Positions 1 to 5,866 of a DNA stretch of 10,104 bases are shown piece by piece. How positions within the stretch are numbered: the first letter of the stretch is position 1; every line of letters starts with the position of its first letter. The translations under genes were made by a program, and so were the position numbers. The notes below the pieces were generated by a model. The model searched no databases. It was not told the DNA's origin and saw only the letters and a list, made by a program, of their open reading frames with translations. Source of the DNA: Microbacteriaceae bacterium (GTDB lineage Bacteria > Actinomycetota > Actinomycetes > Actinomycetales > Microbacteriaceae); the NCBI GenBank assembly GCA_017744755.1, contig JAGIAU010000062.1, forward strand, positions 1-10,104, read 5' to 3'.

Positions 1-884
1 TCACGATGATGCACGCGGAGAACGGACCCGTCATCGACGTGCTCGCCGCCCAGCTCGCCGAGGCGGGCAAGACGGACCCGTACTACCACGGCATCGCCCG
101 CGCCTGGCAGATGGAGGAGGAGGCGACGCACCGTGCGATCATGCTGAGCAACCTCACGGGCGCGCCGCTCTACGTCGTCCACGTGAGCGCGAAGCAGGCG
201 GTCGCCCAGCTCGCCGCCGCTCGCGACGACGGGCTCAACGTCTTCGGCGAGACCTGCCCGCAGTACCTCTACCTCAGCCTCGAGGAGCACCTCGGCGCGG
301 ACTCCGCCGAGTGGGGCCGCTTCGAGGGCGCCAAGTGGGTGTGCTCGACGCCGCTGCGCAGCCGCGCCGAGGGCCACCAGGACGCGATGTGGCAGAGCCT
401 GCGCACCAATGACATCCAGATGGTGAGCACGGACCACTGCCCGTTCTGCATGAAGGAGCAGAAGGAGCTCGGCCTCGGCGATTTCCGGAAGATCCCGAAC
501 GGCATCGGCTCGGTCGAGCACCGGATGGACCTCATGTACCAGGGCGTCGTGCAGGGCGAGATCTCGCTCGAGCGCTGGGTGGAGCTCACCTCCACGACCC
601 CGGCGCGCATGTTCGGCCTGTACGGCAAGAAGGGGGTCATCCAGCCCGGCGCCGACGGCGACATCGTGATCTACGACCCCAAGGGGCACACGAGCATCGG
701 CATCGGCGAGGGGAGGACCCACCACATGAACATGGACCACTCCGCGTGGGAGGGCTTCGAGATCGACGGCCACGTTGACACCGTCATCTCCCGCGGCCGG
801 GTCATCGTCGACGGGGGCGCGTACCTCGGCGCGAAGGGGGACGGCCGGTTCCTCAAGCGCGGGCTGTCCCAGTACCTGGTCTGA
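1..884 (+). CDS. hydA: Dihydropyrimidinase / hydantoinase, 3' part (N-terminus off the left edge)
   Basis: C-terminal 294 codons of a cyclic amidohydrolase of the dihydropyrimidinase/D-hydantoinase family, which hydrolyses 5,6-dihydropyrimidines or hydantoins to N-carbamoyl amino acids in the cytosol. The reading frame is open to the left edge (codon 3-5 is Thr), so the ATGs at 6 and 9 are internal. Family members are about 460-480 residues, so some 170-180 are missing, including the HxH metal pair and the carbamylated Lys. Visible family motifs are HAENG (nt 12-26, metal-ligand His), VVHVSAKQA (His codon at 180), ETCPQYL, STDHCPF (catalytic/metal Asp codon at 432) and IPNGIGSVEHR, the substrate-loop region. 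The next gene follows after 9 nt, with GAGGAG overlapping this stop codon. Dihydropyrimidinase is preferred over a strict hydantoinase because of the aminotransferase and importer downstream; sequence alone does not settle the substrate. Confidence 0.93.
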   Translation, partial: TMMHAENGPVIDVLAAQLAEAGKTDPYYHGIARAWQMEEEATHRAIMLSNLTGAPLYVVHVSAKQAVAQLAAARDDGLNVFGETCPQYLYLSLEEHLGADSAEWGRFEGAKWVCSTPLRSRAEGHQDAMWQSLRTNDIQMVSTDHCPFCMKEQKELGLGDFRKIPNGIGSVEHRMDLMYQGVVQGEISLERWVELTSTTPARMFGLYGKKGVIQPGADGDIVIYDPKGHTSIGIGEGRTHHMNMDHSAWEGFEIDGHVDTVISRGRVIVDGGAYLGAKGDGRFLKRGLSQYLV

Positions 885-888
885 GGAG
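883..888 (+). promoter_or_regulatory. Ribosome binding site of the LLM oxidoreductase gene
   Basis: GAGGAG overlaps the TGA stop of the hydrolase gene and lies 5 nt before the ATG at 894. It fixes that start and implies that the two genes are translated from one message. Confidence 0.7.
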
Positions 889-893
889 TCACG

Positions 894-1931
894 ATGGATT
901 TCGGAGCAGTCCTCCAGACGAACCCGCCGAGCGCGCGCGTCGTCCAGCTCGCCCAGCTCGCCGAGGCGCACGGCTTCTCGACGGTGTGGACGTTCGACTC
1001 GCATCTGCTGTGGCAGGAGCCCTACGTCATCCACTCGCGCATCCTCGATCACACGAAGAAGGTCAAGGTCGGCCCCTTCGTGACGAACCCGGCGACGCGC
1101 GACTGGACCGTCACCGCGAGCGTGTTCGCCACCCTCAACGAGATGTACGGGAACCGGACCATCTGCGGCATCGGCCGCGGCGACTCCGCCGTCCGCGTGA
1201 CGAACGGCAAGCCGACGACGATGGCGGAGCTGCGCGAGTCGATCCACGTCATCCGCGAGCTCGCGAACTCGCGCGAGGTGGAGCACAACGGCTCCACGCT
1301 GCGCTTCCCGTGGTCGCGGGGCTCCGAGCTGGAGGTCTGGGTCGCCGCCTACGGTCCGCAGGCGCTCAAGCTCACGGGCGAGGTCGGCGACGGCTACATC
1401 CTGCAGCTCGCCGACGTGGACATCGCGGCGTGGATGATCGGCACGGTCCGGGAGGCGGCGGAACGCGCCGGGCGCGACCCGCAGTCCATCAAGTTCTGCG
1501 TCTCCGCGCCCATGCACATCGGCGAGGACCTCGAGCACCTGCGCGCGCAGAACCGCTGGTTCGGCGGCATGGTCGGCAACCACATCGCCGACATCGTGAA
1601 GCGCTACGGCGACCCTTCGACAGGCTCAGGGCAAGGACAGGTCATTCCGAAGGCGCTCACCGACTACGTGGAGCGCCGCGAGGGCTACGACTACAACTCG
1701 CATGGCAGGGCGGAGAACGACCACGTCGACTTCGTGACCGACGAGATCGTCGACCGCTTCTGCGTGCTGGGGACGGCCGCCGACCACATCGAGAAGCTCA
1801 AGGCGCTCAAGGACATCGGCGTCGACCACTTCGCCGGCTACCTCATGCACGACAACAAGGAGGAGACGCTCCGCGTCTACGGCGAGACCGTCATCCCCGC
1901 CCTCGCCGAGCACGTCACGGCGAAATCATGA
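894..1931 (+). CDS. LLM-class F420- or flavin-dependent oxidoreductase (TIGR03842-like)
   Basis: A 345-residue protein with the TIM-barrel luciferase-like monooxygenase fold. It opens with the barrel-start sequence MDFGAVLQTN and has family features such as TVWTFDSHLLW, the GPFVTNPATRD strand, ICGIGRGDS, and VWVAAYGPQALKLTGEVGDGY. Overall it resembles the subfamily often annotated as TIGR03842/CPS_4043 F420-dependent oxidoreductase, which I recall occurring beside dihydropyrimidinases. Cofactor choice (F420 or FMN) cannot be read from the sequence. RutA, the uracil ring-opening oxygenase, is a distant relative in the same superfamily, so a redox step on a pyrimidine ring is a reasonable inference but unproven. 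Oddity: residues about 240-249 (DPSTGSGQGQ) are encoded by an in-frame copy of a dispersed repeat at 1613-1631 and look like an insertion in a surface loop. The stop overlaps an ATG (ATGA, 1928-1931) that opens a 13-codon linker ORF. Confidence 0.88.
   Translation: MDFGAVLQTNPPSARVVQLAQLAEAHGFSTVWTFDSHLLWQEPYVIHSRILDHTKKVKVGPFVTNPATRDWTVTASVFATLNEMYGNRTICGIGRGDSAVRVTNGKPTTMAELRESIHVIRELANSREVEHNGSTLRFPWSRGSELEVWVAAYGPQALKLTGEVGDGYILQLADVDIAAWMIGTVREAAERAGRDPQSIKFCVSAPMHIGEDLEHLRAQNRWFGGMVGNHIADIVKRYGDPSTGSGQGQVIPKALTDYVERREGYDYNSHGRAENDHVDFVTDEIVDRFCVLGTAADHIEKLKALKDIGVDHFAGYLMHDNKEETLRVYGETVIPALAEHVTAKS
1613..1631 (+). repeat. Short dispersed repeat, in-frame copy inside the LLM oxidoreductase gene
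   Basis: The 19-base string CCCTTCGACAGGCTCAGGG has the same two ends (CCCTTCGAC and GCTCAGGG) as the repeats at the permease starts and after the aminotransferase. The centre here is only 2 nt instead of 11, and the orientation is opposite. It is translated as the low-complexity peptide PSTGSG within an otherwise ordinary barrel enzyme. I recognise this type of element as similar to short palindromic repeats scattered through many actinobacterial genomes. Confidence 0.75.
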
Positions 1932-1969
1932 CGACTTGCGCTGAGCGAGCGAAGCGAGTCGAAGGGTGA
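1928..1969 (+). CDS. 13-codon linker ORF between LLM gene and permease 1
   Basis: The ATG overlaps the stop of the LLM gene (ATGA, 1928-1931). The TGA overlaps the GTG start of the permease (GTGA, 1966-1969). The peptide would be MTTCAERAKRVEG. Nearly all of it is encoded by the dispersed repeat at 1941-1966, so the peptide itself probably has no function. Its likely role, if translated, is to carry ribosomes from the upstream stop to the permease start, which has no usable Shine-Dalgarno sequence. Translation is inferred from the overlaps only. Confidence 0.4.
   Translation: MTTCAERAKRVEG
1941..1966 (-). repeat. Dispersed palindromic repeat at the permease 1 start
   Basis: A 26-base segment identical to 7238-7263. 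On the minus strand it reads CCCTTCGAC, an 11-base centre, then GCTCAG. The outermost CC of the GCTCAGGG end is lost here. The last base of the element is the G of the permease GTG start, and a stop codon inside it (1942-1944) closes the permease frame upstream. Confidence 0.8.
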
Positions 1970-2853
1970 AGCGCGTCCTGCCCTGGATCCTCGGACTCGT
2001 CGGCATCCTCGCCGTCGTGGCGATCTGGGAGCTGTACAAGTGGCTCGGGCCGGCCGACGGCGTCGTCCTCGGGGCCGTCGAGGGCCAGGCCGGCAGCGGC
2101 TTCCGCATCCTGCCGCGCACCGGCGACCTGAACATGCCGCATGTCTGGGACATGTTCGCCCGCCTCGGGCAGGACAACGGTCCGGGCACGCCGCCGCTCG
2201 GCGTGAGCGTCCTGAGCGCGCTCGGCGTCACGCTCGGCATCTCCGCGATCGGCCTGCTCATCGGCCTCGTGGTCGGCTTCGTGTTCGCGCTGCTCATGCA
2301 GCGCTGGCGCATCGTCGAGTGGGGCCTGCTGCCGTGGATCATCGTGAGCCAGACGGTGCCGCTCATCGCGTTCGCGCCGATCGTCGCCCGGCTCGGCACG
2401 CAGCTCGACAAGCAGGGCTGGTGGTGGCCAGGCTGGCTCTCCGTCGCCGTCATCGCCTCCTACCTCGCGTTCTTCCCCATCGCGGTGGGCGCGCTGCGCG
2501 GCCTCGGCTCGCCGGACGCGATCCACCAGGACCTGTTCCGCAGCTACGGCGCCTCGTACGGCCGCACGCTCGTCAAGCTCCGGCTGCCCGCCTCGATCCC
2601 GTACCTGCTGCCGGCGCTGCGGCTCGGCGCGACGAGCGCCGTCGTCGGCGCCGTCGTCGGCGAGGTCTCGATCGGCATGCCCGGGGGCCTCGGCCGCATG
2701 ATCATCCAGCTCGCGCAGTCGGCCTCCGCCGACCCGGCGCTCCCGTACGGACCGATCTTCGGCGCCGTGCTCGTCGGCCTCGTGGCCGCCGGATCGGTCG
2801 CGCTCCTCGGCGCGATCCTGAAGAACTACCGCCGTGGAGAGGCCGTCGCATGA
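1966..2853 (+). CDS. ABC importer permease 1 (BPD_transp_1, SsuC/ThiX-like)
   Basis: A 295-residue inner-membrane permease of the nitrate/sulfonate/pyrimidine importer type. Predicted membrane segments lie near residues 5-24, 87-110, 121-143, 156-178, 209-235 and 254-280. The EAA loop that docks on the ATPase is at about 193-212 (YGASYGRTLVKLRLPASIPY). It is longer than the usual 250-280 residues because of a stretch of about 55 residues between segments 1 and 2 and a Trp-rich loop at 145-157. The start is GTG at 1966: an in-frame TGA at 1942 excludes anything upstream, and later starts would lose the first membrane helix. The GTG overlaps the stop of a linker ORF and has GAAGG directly against it, too close to serve as a ribosome site. 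The stop overlaps the ATPase start (ATGA, 2850-2853). It probably pairs with the different permease at 3757 as a heterodimer. Confidence 0.9.
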   Translation: MKRVLPWILGLVGILAVVAIWELYKWLGPADGVVLGAVEGQAGSGFRILPRTGDLNMPHVWDMFARLGQDNGPGTPPLGVSVLSALGVTLGISAIGLLIGLVVGFVFALLMQRWRIVEWGLLPWIIVSQTVPLIAFAPIVARLGTQLDKQGWWWPGWLSVAVIASYLAFFPIAVGALRGLGSPDAIHQDLFRSYGASYGRTLVKLRLPASIPYLLPALRLGATSAVVGAVVGEVSIGMPGGLGRMIIQLAQSASADPALPYGPIFGAVLVGLVAAGSVALLGAILKNYRRGEAVA

Positions 2854-3668
2854 GGTTCGAGACGAAGGCCGTGCCCGACGCGATCCCCGCGGTGCGCGCC
2901 GTCGGGATCGGCAAGACGTTCGGCAAGCGCGGCAAGGCGGTGAACGCGCTCACGGGCATCGACCTGTCCATCGCCGCGGGGGAGTTCGTCTCGCTCATCG
3001 GCCCCTCCGGCTGCGGCAAGTCGACGCTCATGCGGCTCGTCGCCGACCTCGACGCCCCGACGGGCGGCACGCTCGAGGTGTTCGGCAAGTCGCCGAAGGC
3101 GGCGCGGCTCGAGCAGGAGTACGGCATCGCCTTCCAGCAGGCCGGCCTGCTGCCGTGGCGCACCGTCGTGCAGAACATCGCGCTGCCGCTCGAGCTGCAC
3201 GGGGTCCCCTACGCCGAGCGGGCGGAACGCGCCCAGCAGCTCGCCGAGATGGTCGGCCTCGCCGACTTCCAGGACCACCGGCCCGACCAGCTCTCCGGCG
3301 GCATGCAGCAGCGCGTCGCGATCGCACGGGCCCTCGCGGAGAGGCCGCGGCTGCTGCTCATGGACGAGCCGTTCGGCGCGCTCGACGAGATGACGCGCGA
3401 GCGCATGCAGGGCGAGCTCGCCCGCATCGCCGCCGGCTCCGGCGCGGCGGTCGTGTTCGTGACGCACTCCATCCCGGAGGCCGTGTTCCTCTCCGACCGC
3501 GTCGTCGTCATGTCGCCGCGGCCCGGGCGGATCACCGCGGAGATCGAGGTGCCGTTCGGCAAGGACCGCGCCGAGCTGCTGCGCGAGACCCCCGAGTTCT
3601 TCGCGAAGGTCACCGAGGTCCGGGAGGCCCTCCACGGCGCGCCCGTCGAACGGGCGAACGAGCGATGA
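2850..3668 (+). CDS. ABC importer ATP-binding protein (SsuB/ThiZ-like)
   Basis: A 272-residue cytosolic ATPase that powers the importer encoded around it. All nucleotide-binding motifs are intact: Walker A GPSGCGKST (51-59), Q-loop FQQ (95-97), signature LSGGMQQR (148-155), Walker B LLLMDEP (168-174), D-loop with ALDE (177-180) and H-loop TH (205-206). The motif AGLLPWRTVVQN after the Q-loop is typical of the nitrate/sulfonate/taurine/pyrimidine importer ATPases. The ATG at 2850 is chosen because it overlaps the permease stop by 4 nt; the open frame further upstream is only a shadow of the permease gene. Its own stop overlaps the ATG of a 31-codon linker ORF (ATGA, 3665-3668), and the second permease begins 88 nt later. 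It is most likely a homodimer serving both permeases. Confidence 0.93.
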   Translation: MRFETKAVPDAIPAVRAVGIGKTFGKRGKAVNALTGIDLSIAAGEFVSLIGPSGCGKSTLMRLVADLDAPTGGTLEVFGKSPKAARLEQEYGIAFQQAGLLPWRTVVQNIALPLELHGVPYAERAERAQQLAEMVGLADFQDHRPDQLSGGMQQRVAIARALAERPRLLLMDEPFGALDEMTRERMQGELARIAAGSGAAVVFVTHSIPEAVFLSDRVVVMSPRPGRITAEIEVPFGKDRAELLRETPEFFAKVTEVREALHGAPVERANER

Positions 3669-3760
3669 CCGCGACCTGGCTCCCTGAGCGCACTTCGACT
3701 CGTCGCTGCGCTCCTCGCTCGGCACCCGCGCAATTGCGAGTCGAAGGGCGCCCGCGATGA
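3665..3760 (+). CDS. 31-codon linker ORF between ATPase and permease 2
   Basis: The ATG overlaps the ATPase stop (ATGA, 3665-3668) and the TGA overlaps the permease 2 start (ATGA, 3757-3760). The peptide begins MTATWLPERTSTRRC and ends LRVEGRPR. It is basic and low-complexity, and mostly encoded by the dispersed repeat at 3682-3748, so a peptide function is doubtful. As at 1928-1969, the arrangement would keep ribosomes coupled across a repeat insertion. That it is translated is inferred from the two overlaps. Confidence 0.4.
   Translation: MTATWLPERTSTRRCAPRSAPAQLRVEGRPR
3682..3748 (-). repeat. Expanded dispersed palindromic repeat upstream of permease 2
   Basis: A 67-base element with the same ends as the other copies: CCCTGAGCG at 3682-3690 and GCGAGTCGAAGGG at 3736-3748. 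The centre is much longer here. It holds a 10-bp perfect inverted repeat, CTTCGACTCG at 3693-3702 against CGAGTCGAAG at 3737-3746, that can fold into a long hairpin in the mRNA. The terminal GAAGGG (3743-3748) ends 8 nt before the permease ATG and could act as its ribosome binding site. Confidence 0.75.
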
Positions 3761-4509
3761 ACACCGTCGCCCGCATCGTCGCCCCGATCGTCGTCGGCGT
3801 CCTCCTGCTCGCCCTCTGGTGGGCGCTCAGCGCGAACCAGGGCCGCACCGTCCTCGTCCCCACCCCCGGCATGGTCGGGGAGGAGCTCGTCGCCCACGGC
3901 GACATCGTGCTCAAGGCGACCTGGATCACGGCGCTGAACGCCCTCATCGGCCTCGGCCTCGGCACCCTCCTCGCCATCGTGCTCGCCGGCGTCGCCGCCT
4001 GGCTGCGCGTCGTCGACTGGATGGCGGCGCCCGTCGTCGCCGCGATCTCGGTCGTGCCGATCGTCGCGCTCACCCCGATCCTGAACACGATGTTCGGCGC
4101 CTCGAGCCAGTTCGGCCGGCAGCTCATCGCGGCGCTCGCGGCCTTCGTCCCCGTGTTCGTGAACGTGCTCCGCGGGCTCCGGCAGGCGAAGCCCGTGCAG
4201 CGCGACCTGTTCGCGGCGCTCGGCGCTCGAGGCGGTCAGACCTTCGCCAAGCTGACGCTGCCGACCGCGGTGCCGTATCTGTTCACGGGCCTGCGCATCG
4301 CGAGCTCGCTCGCCGTCATCTCGGCCCTCGTCGCCGAGTACTTCGGCGGTCCCTCGAACGGCCTCGGGACGGCGATCGCGTCCTATGCGAAGTCGGGCAA
4401 GGCGTCGCTCGCCTGGGCGCATGTCGCCGCCGCGATCGCCGTCGGCCTCGTGTTCTTCCTCGTCACGGTGCTCATCGAGCGCATCGTCGCCAAGCGGATC
4501 CCGGTCTGA
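3757..4509 (+). CDS. ABC importer permease 2 (BPD_transp_1, SsuC/ThiX-like)
   Basis: A 250-residue inner-membrane permease with predicted membrane segments near 5-24, 57-80, 91-112, 122-140, 173-192 and 218-243. The EAA loop is at about 154-172 (ALGARGGQTFAKLTLPTAV). The length is normal for the family and it lacks the long extracytoplasmic stretch seen in permease 1, so the two are not recent duplicates. The ATG at 3757 overlaps the stop of the linker ORF and has GAAGGG 8 nt upstream. That GAAGGG is part of the dispersed repeat. With permease 1 it would form a heterodimeric channel over the shared ATPase; many relatives of this importer use a single permease as a homodimer. The binding-protein gene follows after a 107-nt gap. 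Confidence 0.9.
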   Translation: MNTVARIVAPIVVGVLLLALWWALSANQGRTVLVPTPGMVGEELVAHGDIVLKATWITALNALIGLGLGTLLAIVLAGVAAWLRVVDWMAAPVVAAISVVPIVALTPILNTMFGASSQFGRQLIAALAAFVPVFVNVLRGLRQAKPVQRDLFAALGARGGQTFAKLTLPTAVPYLFTGLRIASSLAVISALVAEYFGGPSNGLGTAIASYAKSGKASLAWAHVAAAIAVGLVFFLVTVLIERIVAKRIPV

Positions 4510-4548
4510 TCGGGGCGTTCCGCCAGTGCGTTCAAGCCGTCACACCGA

Positions 4549-4568
4549 CGCAACACCCTCGCAACACC
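4549..4568 (+). repeat. 9-bp tandem direct repeat upstream of the binding-protein gene
   Basis: CGCAACACC occurs at 4549-4557 and again at 4560-4568, 11 bp apart start to start, about one helical turn. It lies in the 107-nt gap between permease 2 and the binding-protein gene, the only long gap inside the operon apart from the repeat-filled one. An operator half-site pair is possible. I see no convincing -35/-10 pair near it. Confidence 0.35.
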
Positions 4569-4603
4569 GTCTTGCGAGACTCCAGTAGCACCCTGCAATC
4601 ACT

Positions 4604-4610
4604 GAAAGGA
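4604..4610 (+). promoter_or_regulatory. Strong ribosome binding site of the binding-protein gene
   Basis: GAAAGGA lies 6 nt before the ATG at 4617. It is one of the few clear Shine-Dalgarno sequences in the operon and fixes the start so that the protein begins with a complete lipoprotein signal peptide. Confidence 0.75.
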
Positions 4611-4616
4611 ACCACC

Positions 4617-5798
4617 ATGCGACACAGCACTCGGCGCGGCTTCCTCGCCGTCGCCGCCTCCGCGGCCACGGCCGCGGCGCTCGCCCTCACGGGCTGCGCG
4701 ACGACCCCGGCTCCGGCGCCGGAGCCCACCGGCGAGGTCACGACGCCGGCCTTCGAGCCCATCACGTCGATCAAGCTCCAGCTCCAGTGGCTCCCGCAGG
4801 CCCAGTTCGCCGGCTACTACGCGGCGCTCGACCAGGGCTACTTCGAGGACGAGGGCTTCACCGACGTCGAGATCGTCCCCTCCGGCGGCGACATCGTCCC
4901 GCAGGACGCGCTCGCGGCCGGCGACGTCGACTTCGCGATCGCCTGGGTGCCGAAGGTGCTCGGCTCGATCGAGGGCGGCGCCGAGCTCACCGACATCTCG
5001 CAGGTCTTCCAGGCCTCGGGCACGACGCAGGTCTCGTTCAAGACGAACCCCGTCCCGACCGTCGCCGACTTCGAGGGCAAGCGGATCGGCTCGTGGGGCT
5101 TCGGCAACGAGTGGGAGATCTTCGCGGCGATGGCCGCCGAGGGGCTCGACTCGACGACCGTGTCGATCACGACGCAGGGCTTCGACATGAGCGCGCTGCT
5201 GAACGGCGACGTCGACGCGGCCCAGGCCATGACGTACAACGAGCTCCCGCAGCTCCTCGAGACGGTCAATCCGGCGACGGGCGAGCTGTACACGCTCGAC
5301 GACGTCGACGTCGTCTACTACGAGGACACCGAGGGCGCGATGCTCCAGGACGCCATCTGGGCGGACACCGCCCGGCTCGAGGACCCGGCCTACGCCGACG
5401 CGGCGATCCGCTTCCTCAAGGCGATCACGAAGGGCTGGATCTACGCGCACGACAACGTCGAGGAGGCCGCGGCGCTCTCCTACGACGCGGCGGTCGCCGG
5501 CGGCGGCTTCCCCGTCGGCCCGGCCCACCAGCTCGTGCAGCTCGACGAGGTGAACAAGCTGATCTGGACGGGGGGCGCCTTCGGCCTCATCGACCAGGCG
5601 GCGTGGGACAAGACCGTCGCGGGCGCGCTCGCGGCCGTCAACCAGGACGGCCTCAACCTCATCACGGCGGAGCCGCCGGCGACCGCGTACTCGAACGAGT
5701 ACATGCAGGCGGCGCTCGACGCGCTCGCGGCCGAGGGGGTCGAGATCCCGACCGACTACACGCCGATCGACGCCCCGCTCACCGAGGGCGGTCAGTAG
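4617..5798 (+). CDS. ABC importer substrate-binding lipoprotein (NMT1/THI5 family)
   Basis: A 393-residue extracytoplasmic binding protein that delivers ligand to the importer. The N-terminus has TRRGFL (5-10), a twin-arginine-like motif, then a hydrophobic Ala-rich stretch and the lipobox LTGC (24-27), so Cys27 should be lipid-anchored. A Pro-rich tether follows (28-49). The SsuA/THI5-like domain starts with QLQWLPQAQFAGYYAA (55-70) and continues with the GYF..EG segment and GDVDFAIAW (102-110). These match pyrimidine-type binding proteins (ThiY-like and those near dihydropyrimidinases) better than sulfonate or nitrate ones. The Cys-rich centre of yeast THI5 synthases is absent, so this is a binding protein and not an enzyme. 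I see no TPP riboswitch in the window, and the neighbours are catabolic, so a pyrimidine base or hydantoin is a likelier ligand than a thiamine precursor. A strong hairpin follows the stop. Confidence 0.92.
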   Translation: MRHSTRRGFLAVAASAATAAALALTGCATTPAPAPEPTGEVTTPAFEPITSIKLQLQWLPQAQFAGYYAALDQGYFEDEGFTDVEIVPSGGDIVPQDALAAGDVDFAIAWVPKVLGSIEGGAELTDISQVFQASGTTQVSFKTNPVPTVADFEGKRIGSWGFGNEWEIFAAMAAEGLDSTTVSITTQGFDMSALLNGDVDAAQAMTYNELPQLLETVNPATGELYTLDDVDVVYYEDTEGAMLQDAIWADTARLEDPAYADAAIRFLKAITKGWIYAHDNVEEAAALSYDAAVAGGGFPVGPAHQLVQLDEVNKLIWTGGAFGLIDQAAWDKTVAGALAAVNQDGLNLITAEPPATAYSNEYMQAALDALAAEGVEIPTDYTPIDAPLTEGGQ

Positions 5799-5801
5799 GG
5801 C

Positions 5802-5853
5802 TGAACACTAGAGTGGTGCGGGGGCTCCGGCCCTCGCACCACTCGCGTGTTCA
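5802..5853 (+). terminator. Strong hairpin between binding-protein and aminotransferase genes
   Basis: The arms TGAACAC (5802-5808) with GTGTTCA (5847-5853) and AGTGGTGCG (5812-5820) with CGCACCACT (5835-5843) pair perfectly, with a further GGG/CCC at the top. Each arm has a 3-nt internal bulge. There is no T-tract, so it is not a classical intrinsic terminator. A stem here could partly terminate or protect the 3' end of the abundant binding-protein mRNA. It ends one base before the aminotransferase Shine-Dalgarno and could also affect that gene's translation. Confidence 0.6.
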
Positions 5854-5854
5854 C

Positions 5855-5859
5855 AGGAG
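5855..5859 (+). promoter_or_regulatory. Ribosome binding site of the aminotransferase gene
   Basis: AGGAG lies 7 nt before the ATG at 5867 and only one base beyond the base of the hairpin at 5802-5853. It fixes the start codon, and the hairpin may affect access to it. Confidence 0.7.
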
Positions 5860-5866
5860 AACCGAC

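Noticed and set aside
6..11. ATG ATG at the left edge as a real start for the hydrolase
   Set aside because: The frame is open to the edge and the protein would lack the metal-binding N-terminal half; HAENG is an internal motif of the family.
881..900. TPP riboswitch-like CTGAG sequence near the LLM start
   Set aside because: It is only the stop codon plus Shine-Dalgarno. None of the conserved thi-box structure is present, and the gap is 9 nt.
2826..4127. 433-codon open frame on the minus strand
   Set aside because: Antisense to the ATPase and permease 2, with low-complexity composition and no domain. It stays open only because the GC content is high.
3819..4616. Long open frame upstream of the binding-protein start
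   Set aside because: The frame is open but its translation is Arg/Pro-rich nonsense over permease 2. The signal peptide and GAAAGGA place the real start at 4617.
4617..5798. HMP-P synthase (THI5 enzyme) instead of a binding protein
   Set aside because: It has a lipoprotein signal, an ABC operon context and no Cys-rich active-site motif of yeast THI5.
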